A DNA stretch of 64,000 nt from Streptomyces lomondensis (GTDB lineage: Bacteria > Actinomycetota > Actinomycetes > Streptomycetales > Streptomycetaceae). Location: positions 1 through 64,000 of the forward strand of contig NZ_BMWC01000017.1 in the NCBI RefSeq assembly GCF_014651035.1. Reading direction: 5' to 3'. Positions 25,406-34,097 of this stretch are shown piece by piece. The position numbers and the translations under genes are program-made. Numbering within the stretch: position 1 is the stretch's first letter; every line of letters begins with the position of its first letter. The notes beneath the pieces were generated by a model. It saw only the letters and a list, made by a program, of their open reading frames with translations, did not search any database and had not been told where the DNA came from.

Positions 25406-26386
25406 ATGATGCGTGCGGTGGAGTTCGAGGAGTACGGCGATCCCGAGGTGCTGAAGGTCGTCGAGGCCGAAACCCCCGAGCCGGGACCCGGCCAGGTGAC
25501 CGTCGACAGCGCCTACGCCGGCGTGAACTTCGCGGACCTCAAGGCCCGCGCCGAGGGCTACCGGGTGCCGTCGCTGCCCTACCGCCCGGGCCTGGAGGTC
25601 TCCGGGCGGATCCGGGCCGTGGGCGCCGGGGTCGAGGGGCTGCGCCCCGGGCAGGAGGTCGCCGCCCTCGTCGACAGCGGCGCCTACGCGGAGGTGGTCG
25701 TCGCCGACACCGCCACCGTCTTCCCGCTCCCCGAGGGCCTGGACCTGCGGACGGCGGCCACCCTGCCCACCGTGGTGCCGACCGCGCACGCCCTGCTCCA
25801 CGAGGTGGGCCGGCTCAGCGCCGGAGAGAGCGTGCTGGTGCACGGTGCCGCGGGCGGCATCGGCACGGTGGCCGGACAACTGGCCCGGGCGGCGGGAGCG
25901 GGCGCGGTCTACGGCGTCGTCTCCTCCCCGACCAAGGCCGGGCACGCCCTGGAGCACGGCTACGACGAGGTGTTCACCACCGGCACCTTCGCCGACGACG
26001 TCCGCCGCGCCACCGGCGGCCGGGGCGTCGACCTGCTCCTCGACCCGATCGGCGGCGACACCCTGCGCCAGGGACTCGACGTGCTGGCCGTCTTCGGGCG
26101 CCTGGTGTCCTTCGGCAACGCGAGCGGCGCGGAGCCGTGGCGCGTCGGGCAGCCCGAGCTGTATCCGCAGGGCCGTTCCGTCGCGGGCTTCTCCATCCTG
26201 GCTCTGGCCCAGTCCGGGCCGGAGGCGCTGCGCGCGCTGGCCGAGCGCGCTTTCCGCAAGGTCACCGACGGCACGGTGAGCCTCCCCGTGACGGCGGAGT
26301 TCGCGCTGTCGGAGGCGGCCGAGGCCCACCGGCTGATGGGCGGACGCACCTCGACGGGCAAGCTGCTGCTGAGGGTCGGCGCCTGA
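25406..26386 (+). CDS. Zinc-independent MDR alcohol dehydrogenase/quinone oxidoreductase
   Basis: GGAGGG lies 9 bp before the ATG. The 326-residue protein is a medium-chain reductase: YAGVNFADLKARAEGY (about residue 35), PYRPGLEVSGRIRAVG, and the NADPH motif VLVHGAAGGIGTVAGQLARA (about 140-160). Catalytic-zinc Cys/His residues are absent, as in quinone oxidoreductases (Qor/QorB). It reduces quinones or enals with NADPH and is probably induced by relief of the divergent ArsR repressor. Confidence 0.88.
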   Translation: MMRAVEFEEYGDPEVLKVVEAETPEPGPGQVTVDSAYAGVNFADLKARAEGYRVPSLPYRPGLEVSGRIRAVGAGVEGLRPGQEVAALVDSGAYAEVVVADTATVFPLPEGLDLRTAATLPTVVPTAHALLHEVGRLSAGESVLVHGAAGGIGTVAGQLARAAGAGAVYGVVSSPTKAGHALEHGYDEVFTTGTFADDVRRATGGRGVDLLLDPIGGDTLRQGLDVLAVFGRLVSFGNASGAEPWRVGQPELYPQGRSVAGFSILALAQSGPEALRALAERAFRKVTDGTVSLPVTAEFALSEAAEAHRLMGGRTSTGKLLLRVGA

Positions 26387-26408
26387 CCGACGCCGGCGGC
26401 CGCCGCGG

Positions 26409-26620
26409 TCAGGCGGCGTGGGGGACGACCGCCCGCACGAGGTGGTCGACGTCCTGCTCCGTGCTGGCGAAGAAGGTCACGAAGCGGACGACACCGGGCT
26501 CCCAGCGGTCGTGGTAGAAAGCGACGCCCTCGGCCAGGAGGCCCTCGGTGACCTGCCGGGGCAGGCGGCAGAAGGTCGGCCGCCGCGGCCATCGCTTCGA
26601 CGATCTCCGGCGCGGTGGGG
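26409..26620 (-). pseudogene. Threonine aldolase C-terminal scrap
   Basis: PTFCRLPRQVTEGLLAEGVA, YHDRWEPGVVRFVTFFAST and DVDHLVRAVVPHAA match the C-terminus of low-specificity threonine aldolase/beta-eliminating lyase proteins. A frame change sits just before it (APEIVEAMAAAA in another frame). Everything upstream, including the PLP lysine domain, is missing. Confidence 0.55.
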
Positions 26621-26713
26621 AGCCTCGGGGCCGCCCTCGTCGATCAGGAGCAGGGCGGTCTCGGCGATGCGGTCCGGGGTCGCGCGAGCCAGTGAAGGAG
26701 AGCGGCGGAGCAT
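26621..26713 (-). pseudogene. TetR N-terminal scrap fused to aldolase scrap
   Basis: From an ATG at 26713, MLRRSPSLARATPDRIAETA and LLLIDEGGPEA form the first helix of a TetR-type DNA-binding domain; the sequence then jumps into the threonine aldolase remnant. About 31 codons survive. Assignment rests on one helix, so it is tentative. Confidence 0.35.
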
Positions 26714-26859
26714 ACGAGTCGTCGTACGGTACGGCGTGTCGACGCGTTCGGGCGGGAGAGGCCTGTCGTACGGACCGGCGACACGGAGGGCCGGGAGGGC
26801 CGGGACATCCCGGGAGCTGTACAACGTACGGAGAGATCATCACTTGTCCGGGAGTTCCC

Positions 26860-27981
26860 ATGCCCCGTATCCGCCGCACGAGATCCGTCGACGCCCTGGA
26901 CGCCATCGAGCCCCCGGACACCCTCCAGGTGCTCGTCGGCGTGGTGTCGGTGACGGCTCTCGTGGAGTTCCTCGGCGTGGTGTCCGGGTCCGAGGTGTGG
27001 CTCCTCGGGCTGCTGGTCTTCCTGCCGGGAACCGCGTCGGCGCTGTGCACGGTCCGGCAGACGGCCTTCGTCTCCGCGTGGACCACGCTGGTCGTCACCC
27101 TCACCCTGCTGGTGCGGGACACCGACGTGGGCCGGTGGCTCGACCGGGCTCTGCTGATCATGCTGACCATCGCCCTGGGAGCGACCTCCGTCTACGCCTG
27201 CCGCCGGCGCCTCGGACGCGAGCACGAGATGCTCCGGCTGCGTTCCACCGCCGCGGCCATGCAGCGGCACATCCTGCACCCCCTCCCCCTCCTGACCGGC
27301 GACGTCCTCGTCAACGGCGTCTACGAGCCCGTGCAGGAGGACCGGCTCGTCGGCGGCGACATCTACGACGTCGTGGACTCGCCCTGGGGGAGCCGCGTGC
27401 TGATCGGGGACGTGCAGGGCAAGGGCCTGGCGGCCGTGGGCGCCGCGTTCGCCGTCATCGGGGCCTTCCGTGAGGCGGCGTACCGCGAGCCCACGCTCAC
27501 CGCGCTCGTCGACGCCCTCGACGCCGCGGTGGTCCGCCACAACTCCCATGCCGAACAGGCCGGTGACGACGAGCGGTTCGTGACCGCGCTCGTCGTCGGC
27601 GTCGACGCCGGCCTTGAGGCGCAGATCGTGAACTGCGGGCACGTCCCGCCCCGGCTGGTGCAGGACGGCGCCGTCTCCACACCGCGGCTGGAAACCGGTG
27701 TCCCGCTCGGTCTCGCCGAGTTGGCGGACGACCCCACGACGGTCAACTGGTGTGCGTTCCCGGAGGGTTCGACGCTGCTGCTGACCACCGACGGGCTCGA
27801 CGAGACCCGGTCCGCGGACGGCACGTTCTATCCGGTCGAGGAACGGCTGACGAGGCACCTCGGCCTCTCCCCCGCCGAACTGCCCCGGGCCCTGTACGAA
27901 GACGCCCGCGCCTTCGCCGCCGACGACGCCCGGCACGACGACGTCGCCGTCCTGACCGTCCGCCGCTCGCCCCACCGCTGA
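26860..27981 (+). CDS. Membrane-anchored PP2C/SpoIIE-type serine phosphatase
   Basis: GGAG precedes the ATG by 5 bp. The 373-residue protein has three or four hydrophobic helices in residues 25-115, then a PPM phosphatase domain: VGGDIYDVVDSPWGSRVLIG, DVQGKGLAAVGAAFAVIGAF, LTTDGLDETR and DDVAVLTVRR, with the metal-binding Asp residues in place. Streptomyces has many such phosphatases that act on anti-sigma antagonists. No partner gene is adjacent, so its target is unknown. Confidence 0.87.
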   Translation: MPRIRRTRSVDALDAIEPPDTLQVLVGVVSVTALVEFLGVVSGSEVWLLGLLVFLPGTASALCTVRQTAFVSAWTTLVVTLTLLVRDTDVGRWLDRALLIMLTIALGATSVYACRRRLGREHEMLRLRSTAAAMQRHILHPLPLLTGDVLVNGVYEPVQEDRLVGGDIYDVVDSPWGSRVLIGDVQGKGLAAVGAAFAVIGAFREAAYREPTLTALVDALDAAVVRHNSHAEQAGDDERFVTALVVGVDAGLEAQIVNCGHVPPRLVQDGAVSTPRLETGVPLGLAELADDPTTVNWCAFPEGSTLLLTTDGLDETRSADGTFYPVEERLTRHLGLSPAELPRALYEDARAFAADDARHDDVAVLTVRRSPHR

Positions 27982-28072
27982 CCGGTCCCCCGGGCCGGCT
28001 GCGCACCGTACGTCCGCGGGCCGGTCCAGCTGCGGGGGTGCGGCTTCGCCAGACCGCTCCGGTAGGCGATGA

Positions 28073-28832
28073 CGAACGGGGAGATGCTCGGGTGCGCGTT
28101 GCCCAGCCGCCCGGGGACGACACCGGCGACGGCGTACGCCGACGCCTGGTTGACCATGGCGGACAGCAGGGAGCCGAGGAGGTTGACCTCGACGAGCTGG
28201 CCCTGTCCGGTGGCGTCCCGGTGCCGCAGCGCCGCGAGGATGCCGAGCGAGGCGTGCAGTCCGGTGATCACGTCGACCAGCGCCACGCCCGCCTTCACCG
28301 GCTCCCCGTCCGCGGTCCCGGTCACGCTCATCAGGCCGCCGACGGCCTGCACCAGCAGGTCGTAGCCGGGGATGGCGGCGCCCGCACCGCTGCCGAAACC
28401 GCTGATGGAGCAGTAGACCAGCCGGGGGTGCCGCGCGAGGAGCTCCTGGTGGCCGAGGCCGAGCCGTTCCATCGTGCCGGGCCGGAAGTTCTCCACCACC
28501 ACGTCGCACGCTGCGATCAGGGCGCGTGCCTGTTCCCGACCGGCCTCCGTGGCCAGGTCCAGGACGACGGACCTCTTGTTCCGGTTGACGCTCAGGAAGT
28601 AGGTCGACGTGCCGTCCTGGTCGGTGGGAGGGTGCCAGGCCCGGGTGTCGTCCCCGGTGCCCGGCCTCTCGACCTTGATCACGTCGGCGCCGAGGTCGGC
28701 GAGGAGCATGGTGGCGTAGGGTCCCGCGAGAACCCGGGAGAAGTCGGCGATGCGCAGGCCGTGCAGCGCGCCCGGCCCTGTTCCGCCGGCCGCGCCGGTC
28801 CGTCCGTCCGGCGCCTGGTGCTGGGTGCTCAC
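28073..28832 (-). pseudogene. CaiB/BaiF CoA-transferase, 3'-truncated
   Basis: The N-terminal two thirds are intact: LRIADFSRVLAGPYATMLLA, LGADVIKVERPGTGDDTRAW, NRNKRSVVLDLATEAGRE, and the catalytic-Asp region LVDVITGLHASLGILAALRH. Homology stops after GNAHPSISPF near 28075; the open frame then runs on to 27828, antisense to the 3' end of the phosphatase gene, with no family features. About 150 C-terminal residues are missing, so the enzyme is probably dead. Confidence 0.7.
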
Positions 28833-28887
28833 ACACCCTCCTCTCTGATCGTCCCGCCCGTCCGTGGCCCGCCGGAGCCGGGTCCTG

Positions 28888-29322
28888 TCACCACCAGCAC
28901 TCCAGGAGCGGCGCCGGGCGGGTGAGTTCGACGACGGGAAGCCCCGGGCCGAGGGGGGCGACCGACCGTACGACGGTCACCCGTGCGCCCACCGCGACCA
29001 CGACCGGTGACGTCCCGGCGACCTGGCAGAGCAGGTTGAAGCCCTCGTCCATCGCGACGCACCACGTGTTGTGCTGGGTGTGGCCGTTGCGGCGGACGAT
29101 GACTCCCGTGCCCGCGCTGCGTTCCCGGGCGAAGGCCATGGCGCCGCAGACGCGGCAGAACGAACGGCGGTAGGCCGGTGTGCCGCACCACAGGCAGCGC
29201 TGGAAGAAGAGTTCGCGGCAACCCGCGGGTTCGGCCGGTTCGACCGCCGGCGTCGTCCCGGCGGCAACCGCTGCCCGGTGTTCCCCGGACCCGGGCTGTT
29301 CGCGGGTGTCTGTCTGGAGCAT
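28888..29322 (-). CDS. DUF35-type OB-fold/zinc-ribbon acyl-CoA-associated protein
   Basis: AGGAGG lies 5 bp before the ATG at 29322. The 144-residue protein has a rubredoxin-like zinc ribbon (C43, C46, C56, C59 in CLWCGTPAYRRSFCRVCG) and an OB fold (GVIVRRNGHTQHNTWC, VGARVTVVRSV). Such proteins partner with thiolase/aldolase or MaoC-like subunits in sterol and polyketide-type degradation. No partner is present here, only the broken CoA transferase downstream on the same strand. Confidence 0.8.
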   Translation of the reverse strand: MLQTDTREQPGSGEHRAAVAAGTTPAVEPAEPAGCRELFFQRCLWCGTPAYRRSFCRVCGAMAFARERSAGTGVIVRRNGHTQHNTWCVAMDEGFNLLCQVAGTSPVVVAVGARVTVVRSVAPLGPGLPVVELTRPAPLLECWW

Positions 29323-29484
29323 CACGGCCTCCTGCACGCGGTTCGGTGACCGGATGGATCGCGATCCGATGTCTCCATCACCCTGGCCCTGCCGCGGACG
29401 GCCGGTCAACGACGAGTTGACGCATCTTCGTGCGCGGAAAACGATCCGTTCACCCTCTTCCCCGGCGGCGCCTTCGCCTCCATT

Positions 29485-29526
29485 TCATTGCAACGCATCA
29501 TTGCATTTGCTTCCAGGGTCATTGCA
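29485..29526. repeat. Three TCATTGCA direct repeats
   Basis: TCATTGCA occurs at 29485, 29498 and 29519 in the 319-bp AT-richer gap between the DUF35 and P450 genes. Three exact octamers within 42 bp suggest a regulator-binding array. Confidence 0.45.
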
Positions 29527-29568
29527 CCAAATAACCGCCTGTGAGCTGGTGTTCAACCTTCCACTCGA

Positions 29569-29597
29569 TTGACGCAACTATGAACGCAACGTAGCTT
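29569..29597 (+). promoter_or_regulatory. Putative promoter of the P450-ferredoxin operon
   Basis: TTGACG (29569-29574), a 17-bp spacer and TAGCTT (29592-29597) resemble the Streptomyces housekeeping consensus, 45 bp before the P450 ATG. Confidence 0.5.
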
Positions 29598-29641
29598 TCG
29601 AACTCGCCAAACGACATTCCATCGCGATGTGAGGAAGAGTC

Positions 29642-30841
29642 ATGAGTGAGTCCGTCCACACCGTCACGGCGCTGCCGACGGCGCGTCAGCCCGGCTGCCC
29701 CTTCGACCCGCCGGCGGAGCTGATCGACGCCCGCCGGCACGGCCCCATCAGCCGCTACACCCACCCCGGAGGGAAACCCGGCTGGCTGATCACCGGATAC
29801 GACCTCGTCAGATCGGTCCTGGCCGACTCGCGGTTCAGCTCGCGCAGGGACCTCATGAACGTCGCCGACTTCGAGCTTCCCCCGGCACCGCCCGGCGAGT
29901 TCCTCCTCATGGACGAGCCGCAGCACGGGCGCTACCGGAAACCGCTGGTGGGCAAGTTCACCGTACGGCGGATGCGACTGCTCACCGAGCGCATCGAGCA
30001 GATCACCACCGACTGCCTGGACGCCATGGAGAAGACCGGGCCTCCGGCGGACCTGGTGACCGCGTTCGCCAAGCCCATCCCCACCATCGTGATCTGCGAA
30101 CTGCTGGGGGTGCCGTACCAGGACCGGGGTTCCTTCCAGGAGCAGATCGACACGTTCATGGGCGGCGAGACGAGCGACGAGGAGCTGATGGCGGCCTACA
30201 CCGCGACCCAGGAGTACTTGGCGGAGCTGGTGTCCGCCAAGCGTGCGAATCCCACCGACGACGTGCTCAGCGAACTCACCGACAGCGATCTGACCGATGA
30301 AGAGCTGAAGGGCATCAGCCTGATCCTGCTGGCGGCCGGGTTCGACACCACCGCGAACATGCTGGCCCTCGGCACCTTCGCGCTGCTCCGAAACCCGGGG
30401 CAACTGGCCGCACTGCGCGCCGATCCCGCGCTCACGGACGGGGCCGTGGAGGAGCTGCTGCGGTATCTGAGCGTCGCCAAGACGTTCATGAGGACGGCGC
30501 TGGAGGACGTCGAGCTGGGCGGCCAGACCATCAAGGCCGGCACGACGGTCGTTCTGTCGTACCACACCGCCAACCGCGACCCTGAGCGCTTCGCCGATCC
30601 GGATGTGCTCGACCTGCGAAGGCAGTACGACGGGCACCTGGCCTTCAGTCACGGCATCCACCAGTGCCTGGGTCAGCAACTGGCCCGCGTCGAGATGCGG
30701 GTCGCGTTCCGCGCCCTGGTCGACCGCTTCCCCACGCTGCGTCTGGCCGTACCGGCGGAAGAGGTCGTGCTGCGTCCGGAGACCGCGGACATCTACGGAG
30801 TGAAGAGCCTTCCGGTCACCTGGGACAGGGAGGCGTCATGA
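29642..30841 (+). CDS. Cytochrome P450, CYP105-like
   Basis: The 399-residue protein has I-helix oxygen-activation motif AAGFDTT (231-237), ExxR at E271-R274, and the heme loop FSHGIHQCLGQ with the axial Cys at 342. The N-terminal GCPFDPP and ICELLGVPY segments fit actinobacterial class I enzymes. It hydroxylates a small lipophilic substrate using electrons from the ferredoxin encoded with a 4-bp ATGA overlap; a ferredoxin reductase must come from elsewhere. Confidence 0.9.
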   Translation: MSESVHTVTALPTARQPGCPFDPPAELIDARRHGPISRYTHPGGKPGWLITGYDLVRSVLADSRFSSRRDLMNVADFELPPAPPGEFLLMDEPQHGRYRKPLVGKFTVRRMRLLTERIEQITTDCLDAMEKTGPPADLVTAFAKPIPTIVICELLGVPYQDRGSFQEQIDTFMGGETSDEELMAAYTATQEYLAELVSAKRANPTDDVLSELTDSDLTDEELKGISLILLAAGFDTTANMLALGTFALLRNPGQLAALRADPALTDGAVEELLRYLSVAKTFMRTALEDVELGGQTIKAGTTVVLSYHTANRDPERFADPDVLDLRRQYDGHLAFSHGIHQCLGQQLARVEMRVAFRALVDRFPTLRLAVPAEEVVLRPETADIYGVKSLPVTWDREAS

Positions 30842-31059
30842 CGACGACGCGCCTGCGCGTCGACCGCGAGCGCTGCATCGGCGCCGGGATGTGCGCCCTG
30901 ACCGCCCCCGAGGTCTTCGACCAGGACCCCGACGACGGCCGCGTGCTCCTGCTGCACACCGAGCCACCCGCCACCCATCGCACGGCCGCACGGATGGCCG
31001 CCGGTGTCTGCCCCTCCCGGGCGATCAGCCTCCAGGAGCCGGAGACCAGCGGCTCCTAG
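30838..31059 (+). CDS. [3Fe-4S] ferredoxin, P450 partner
   Basis: This 73-residue protein has the actinobacterial P450-ferredoxin pattern: C13-X5-C19 (CIGAGMC) and C58-Pro near the end, with a non-Cys at the usual fourth position, giving a 3Fe-4S cluster. Start and P450 stop overlap (ATGA). It donates electrons to the P450. Confidence 0.88.
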   Translation: MTTTRLRVDRERCIGAGMCALTAPEVFDQDPDDGRVLLLHTEPPATHRTAARMAAGVCPSRAISLQEPETSGS

Positions 31060-31063
31060 GGCG

Positions 31064-32173
31064 TCAGACGGGTTGGAAGAATGCGAGCAATTTCCGGGCG
31101 GCGTCCGGCGACATCAGCAGTTCCTGCATGTCCGCGGACATCCGGGCGGCGGCGCTGGTGCGTTCGAACATCTCGCGTTCGTATTCTTCGACGGCGGCGG
31201 GAAAGTCGTCCGGGTGCGCGGCCAGCGCGAGACCGAGCACGGCGCCGTCGAGCAGCGCCATGTTGGCGCCCTCTCCCACCGGCGGCATCAGGTGCGCGGC
31301 ATCGCCGAGCAGCGTGACGTCCGGCCTCGACGGCCAGGTCAGGCCGACCGGGAGACTGGTGATCGACCGTGGCACGACCGTGTCGTCGCAGGCCGCGATC
31401 AGCGCGGTGAACCGTGGGTCCCAGCCGGGGAGCAGGTCGATCAGCCGCGCCCGGGCGGCGGCCGGGTCGTCGAACGGGATGCCGCTGGCGGCGAACCAGT
31501 CCTCGGCGGTGTGGTAGAAGCTGATGCCGATGCGAACGCGGCCGTCGCCGTTGCGCTGCGCCGCCAGGGATATTCCGTTGCCGAGCACCCAATAGTTGCC
31601 GCGCCCGACCATCGTCGCGAGGTCGGGGTGCGTGCGGTCGATGTCGGGAATGCCGATCTCGACGACGTTCTGGCCGATGTGCGCCGGGCGGGCGTCGGTG
31701 AGCAGCGCGCGGACCCGGGAGTGCGCGCCGTCCGCGCCGACCAGCAGGTCATACGTCGCACTGCTGCCGTCGGCGAAGCGCAGCAGGCCGTGGTCGGCGG
31801 ATGTGAACGCGTGCCCCCAGCGCACCACGCCTTCGGGGAGGGAATCCAGCAGCAGGTCGCGCAGCTCGGCGCGGTCGACCTCGGGTCGATCGAGCGGGGC
31901 GTCGTCGGGTGTGTCCTCCTGGAGCAGCAGGGTGCCGTCCGGCTCGAGAAGACGCATGTCCTGGCCTTCACCACGGGCGATCGCGAAGAACTGGTCGATC
32001 AGACCGGCCTCGCGCAACGCCCGCTGGCCGGAGTGGATGTCGAGCATGCCGCCCTGCCCGCGCGCGTCGCGGGACGATTCACGTTCGTAGACGACGGATT
32101 CGATGCCGTTCACATGCAGCACACGGGCGAGAGCCAGGCCGCCGAGGCCGGCTCCGACGATGGCGATGGTCAT
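31064..32173 (-). CDS. FAD-dependent monooxygenase, TetX-like
   Basis: The ATG at 32173 follows GAGGAGAGG and places the FAD motif at the N-terminus (MTIAIVGAGLGGLALARVL). The 369-residue protein also has the second FAD motif LLVGADGAHSRVRALL (about 150) and VTLLGDAAHLMPPVGEGANM (about 285), which marks class A hydroxylases close to TetX. It probably hydroxylates an antibiotic or aromatic compound. It is convergent with the ferredoxin gene (4-bp gap) and divergent from a TetR gene. Confidence 0.87.
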   Translation of the reverse strand: MTIAIVGAGLGGLALARVLHVNGIESVVYERESSRDARGQGGMLDIHSGQRALREAGLIDQFFAIARGEGQDMRLLEPDGTLLLQEDTPDDAPLDRPEVDRAELRDLLLDSLPEGVVRWGHAFTSADHGLLRFADGSSATYDLLVGADGAHSRVRALLTDARPAHIGQNVVEIGIPDIDRTHPDLATMVGRGNYWVLGNGISLAAQRNGDGRVRIGISFYHTAEDWFAASGIPFDDPAAARARLIDLLPGWDPRFTALIAACDDTVVPRSITSLPVGLTWPSRPDVTLLGDAAHLMPPVGEGANMALLDGAVLGLALAAHPDDFPAAVEEYEREMFERTSAAARMSADMQELLMSPDAARKLLAFFQPV

Positions 32174-32187
32174 GCGTTGCCTCTCCT

Positions 32188-32236
32188 CGATACATCGTAC
32201 AGGTCGATACACTGTATTGCCCGATGCCATGTATTG
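32188..32236. promoter_or_regulatory. Nested four-half-site operator between TetX-like and TetR genes
   Basis: CGATACA at 32188 and 32205 and TGTATTG at 32213 and 32230 are spaced 17 bp on each side and are symmetric about base 32212. The region lies between the two divergent starts, so binding of TetR dimers would cover both promoters. Confidence 0.65.
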
Positions 32237-32244
32237 TCAGCGGC

Positions 32245-32925
32245 ATGTTGGTGTGGGAGAGGCCGGAGCCGCCGAATCGACCGGCGCCGGCACCGCTGAG
32301 CAGGGAGCGGATCGTGCGAGCGGCGATCCAACTGGCCGACGCGGACGGCCTGGAGGCGGTGTCCCTGCGCAAGGTCGCCACCGCGCTGGGCGTCGGGCCG
32401 ATGCGGCTGTACAGCTACATCGCAAGCAAGGACGAGTTGCTCGACCTGATGGTCGACGCGATCCACGCCGAGATCCGGCCGGTCGGAGACGACTGGCGGG
32501 AGGTGCTGCGCTCTCTTGCCGAAACCACCCGGCAGGCCGCTCACGAGCACGAATGGCTCGCCGATCTGCTCGGTGGACGACCGCAGCTCGGTCCGCACGC
32601 GCTGGCCAGGGGCGAGGCCGTCGTGGCCGCGCTGGACGGCGTTGACCTGGACGACATCATGCCGGTGGTCACCGCGGTCGACTCTTACGTGATCGGCGCC
32701 GTGCGGCGGGAGATCGCCGAGCGGCGCGCCGAGCGGGCCACCGGGATGGACGAGAAGCGCTGGCAGGCCTCACTCGGGCCCTATCTGGAGCGGACCTTCG
32801 CCACCGGCCGTTTCCCCGCCCTGGCCACGGTGGTACGCGATGCCGCCCACCTGGACGCCGACCACACCTTCCGGCTCGGCCTCGACTTCCTGCTCGACGG
32901 CATCGAAGCCCGCATCTCAGGGTGA
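32245..32925 (+). CDS. TetR-family repressor (TetR_C type)
   Basis: From 32245 the 226-residue protein has an N-terminal HTH (LSRERIVRAAIQLADADGLE, LRKVATALGVGPMRLYSYIA, residues 18-60) and a TetR_C ligand domain (RPQLGPHALARGEAVVAALD, DSYVIGAVRREIA). It should bind the nested palindrome upstream of its own gene and control the divergent monooxygenase. An in-frame ATG at 32224 lies inside the operator and is less likely as start. Confidence 0.88.
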   Translation: MLVWERPEPPNRPAPAPLSRERIVRAAIQLADADGLEAVSLRKVATALGVGPMRLYSYIASKDELLDLMVDAIHAEIRPVGDDWREVLRSLAETTRQAAHEHEWLADLLGGRPQLGPHALARGEAVVAALDGVDLDDIMPVVTAVDSYVIGAVRREIAERRAERATGMDEKRWQASLGPYLERTFATGRFPALATVVRDAAHLDADHTFRLGLDFLLDGIEARISG

Positions 32926-32975
32926 CGCGCGGCCGAAGGACAGGACCGGCAGCGGTACGGGTACCAGAGCCGGAC

Positions 32976-33971
32976 TCAGTTCCCCACGCCGAGGCCGGAC
33001 ATGAACGCGGACGGGTACCGGTCGCCGCGTGCCGCGCCCGGCGGCACCGCCTTCTCGATCTCGGCGAGGTCGTCCGCGGTGAGGTCCAACTCCACCGCGG
33101 GCAGCGCCTCGGCCAGCCGCTCGCGGGTGCGAGCGCCGACCAGCGGCACGATGTCCTCCCCCTGTGCGGCCACCCAGGCGATGGCCAGCTGGGCGACGCT
33201 GCATCCCTTCGCCTCGGCGACGCGGCGCAGCGCCTCCACGAGGGCGAGGTTGTGTTCCACGTTCCCGCTGGAGAACCTTGGGCTGAAGGCGCGGAAGTCG
33301 CCGGGGCCGGCGGTGTGGCCGGCGGACCAGTGCCCGGAGATGAGGCCGCGGCCGAGGACGCCGTACGCGGTCAGGCCGATGCCGAGCTCCCGCAGCGTAG
33401 GCAGGATCTCGGCCTCCACCGCGCGGGACAGGAGCGAGTACTCGATCTGCAGGTCGGCGACCGGGTGCACGGCGTGCGCCCGGCGGATCGTCGCCGCATC
33501 GACCTCGGAGAGGCCGAGGTGCCGCACGTACCCGGCGTCGATCAACTCCTTGATCGCGCCCACCGTCTCCTCGATCGGTACCGCCGGGTCCAGCCGGGCG
33601 GGACGGTAGATGTCGATGTGGTCGGTGCCCAGCCGGGTCAGCGAGTAGGCCAGGAAGTTCTTCACCGCTGCGGGACGGCAGTCCTGCCCGCCGAACTCGG
33701 GGCCCGGCCCCCGCAGCATGCCGAACTTGACGCTCAGCCGGTAACCGTCCCGGTCCCGGCCGCGCAGGGCCTCGGCGAGCAGCAGCTCGTTATGGCCCAT
33801 GGCGTAGAAGTCGGCAGTGTCGATCAGGGTGACGCCGGCCTCCAGCGCGGCGTGCACGGTGGCGATGCTCTCCGCGCGGTCGGCCGCGCCGTAGGCGCCC
33901 GACATGCCCATCGCGCCCAGGCCCAGCGCGGAAACGGCCGGGCCTGTGCTGCCCAGGGTTCGTGTCTGCAT
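32976..33971 (-). CDS. Aldo/keto reductase
   Basis: AAGGAG precedes the ATG at 33971. The 331-residue protein has AKR features: RTLGSTGPAVSALGLGAMGM, catalytic D and Y in LIDTADFYAMGHNE, the Lys of LSVKFGML and SLTRLGTDHIDIY. It reduces aldehydes or ketones with NADPH. It is divergent from an XRE regulator gene, a pairing often seen where the regulator controls the reductase. Confidence 0.87.
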   Translation of the reverse strand: MQTRTLGSTGPAVSALGLGAMGMSGAYGAADRAESIATVHAALEAGVTLIDTADFYAMGHNELLLAEALRGRDRDGYRLSVKFGMLRGPGPEFGGQDCRPAAVKNFLAYSLTRLGTDHIDIYRPARLDPAVPIEETVGAIKELIDAGYVRHLGLSEVDAATIRRAHAVHPVADLQIEYSLLSRAVEAEILPTLRELGIGLTAYGVLGRGLISGHWSAGHTAGPGDFRAFSPRFSSGNVEHNLALVEALRRVAEAKGCSVAQLAIAWVAAQGEDIVPLVGARTRERLAEALPAVELDLTADDLAEIEKAVPPGAARGDRYPSAFMSGLGVGN

Positions 33972-34027
33972 CGTGTTCTCCTTCGTCGTCGGTCTGTCAC
34001 CCACCTTGCGCCCGCGCCGCGATCTAC

Positions 34028-34062
34028 GGGAGCGGAGCGTTCATCATGGGAGAGCCGCTCCC
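34028..34062. promoter_or_regulatory. Inverted repeat in AKR/XRE promoter region
   Basis: GGGAGCGG (34028) and CCGCTCCC (34055) form an 8-bp perfect inverted repeat across 19 bp, midway between the divergent AKR and XRE genes. It is a candidate operator. Confidence 0.35.
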
Positions 34063-34097
34063 TGGCTCGGCCCGCCCTCGCGCGGGACCATGGGGCC

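Noticed and set aside
27828..28072. C-terminal part of the CoA-transferase open frame as coding
   Set aside because: No CaiB motifs after residue 252; it runs antisense into the phosphatase gene and looks like read-through past a truncation.
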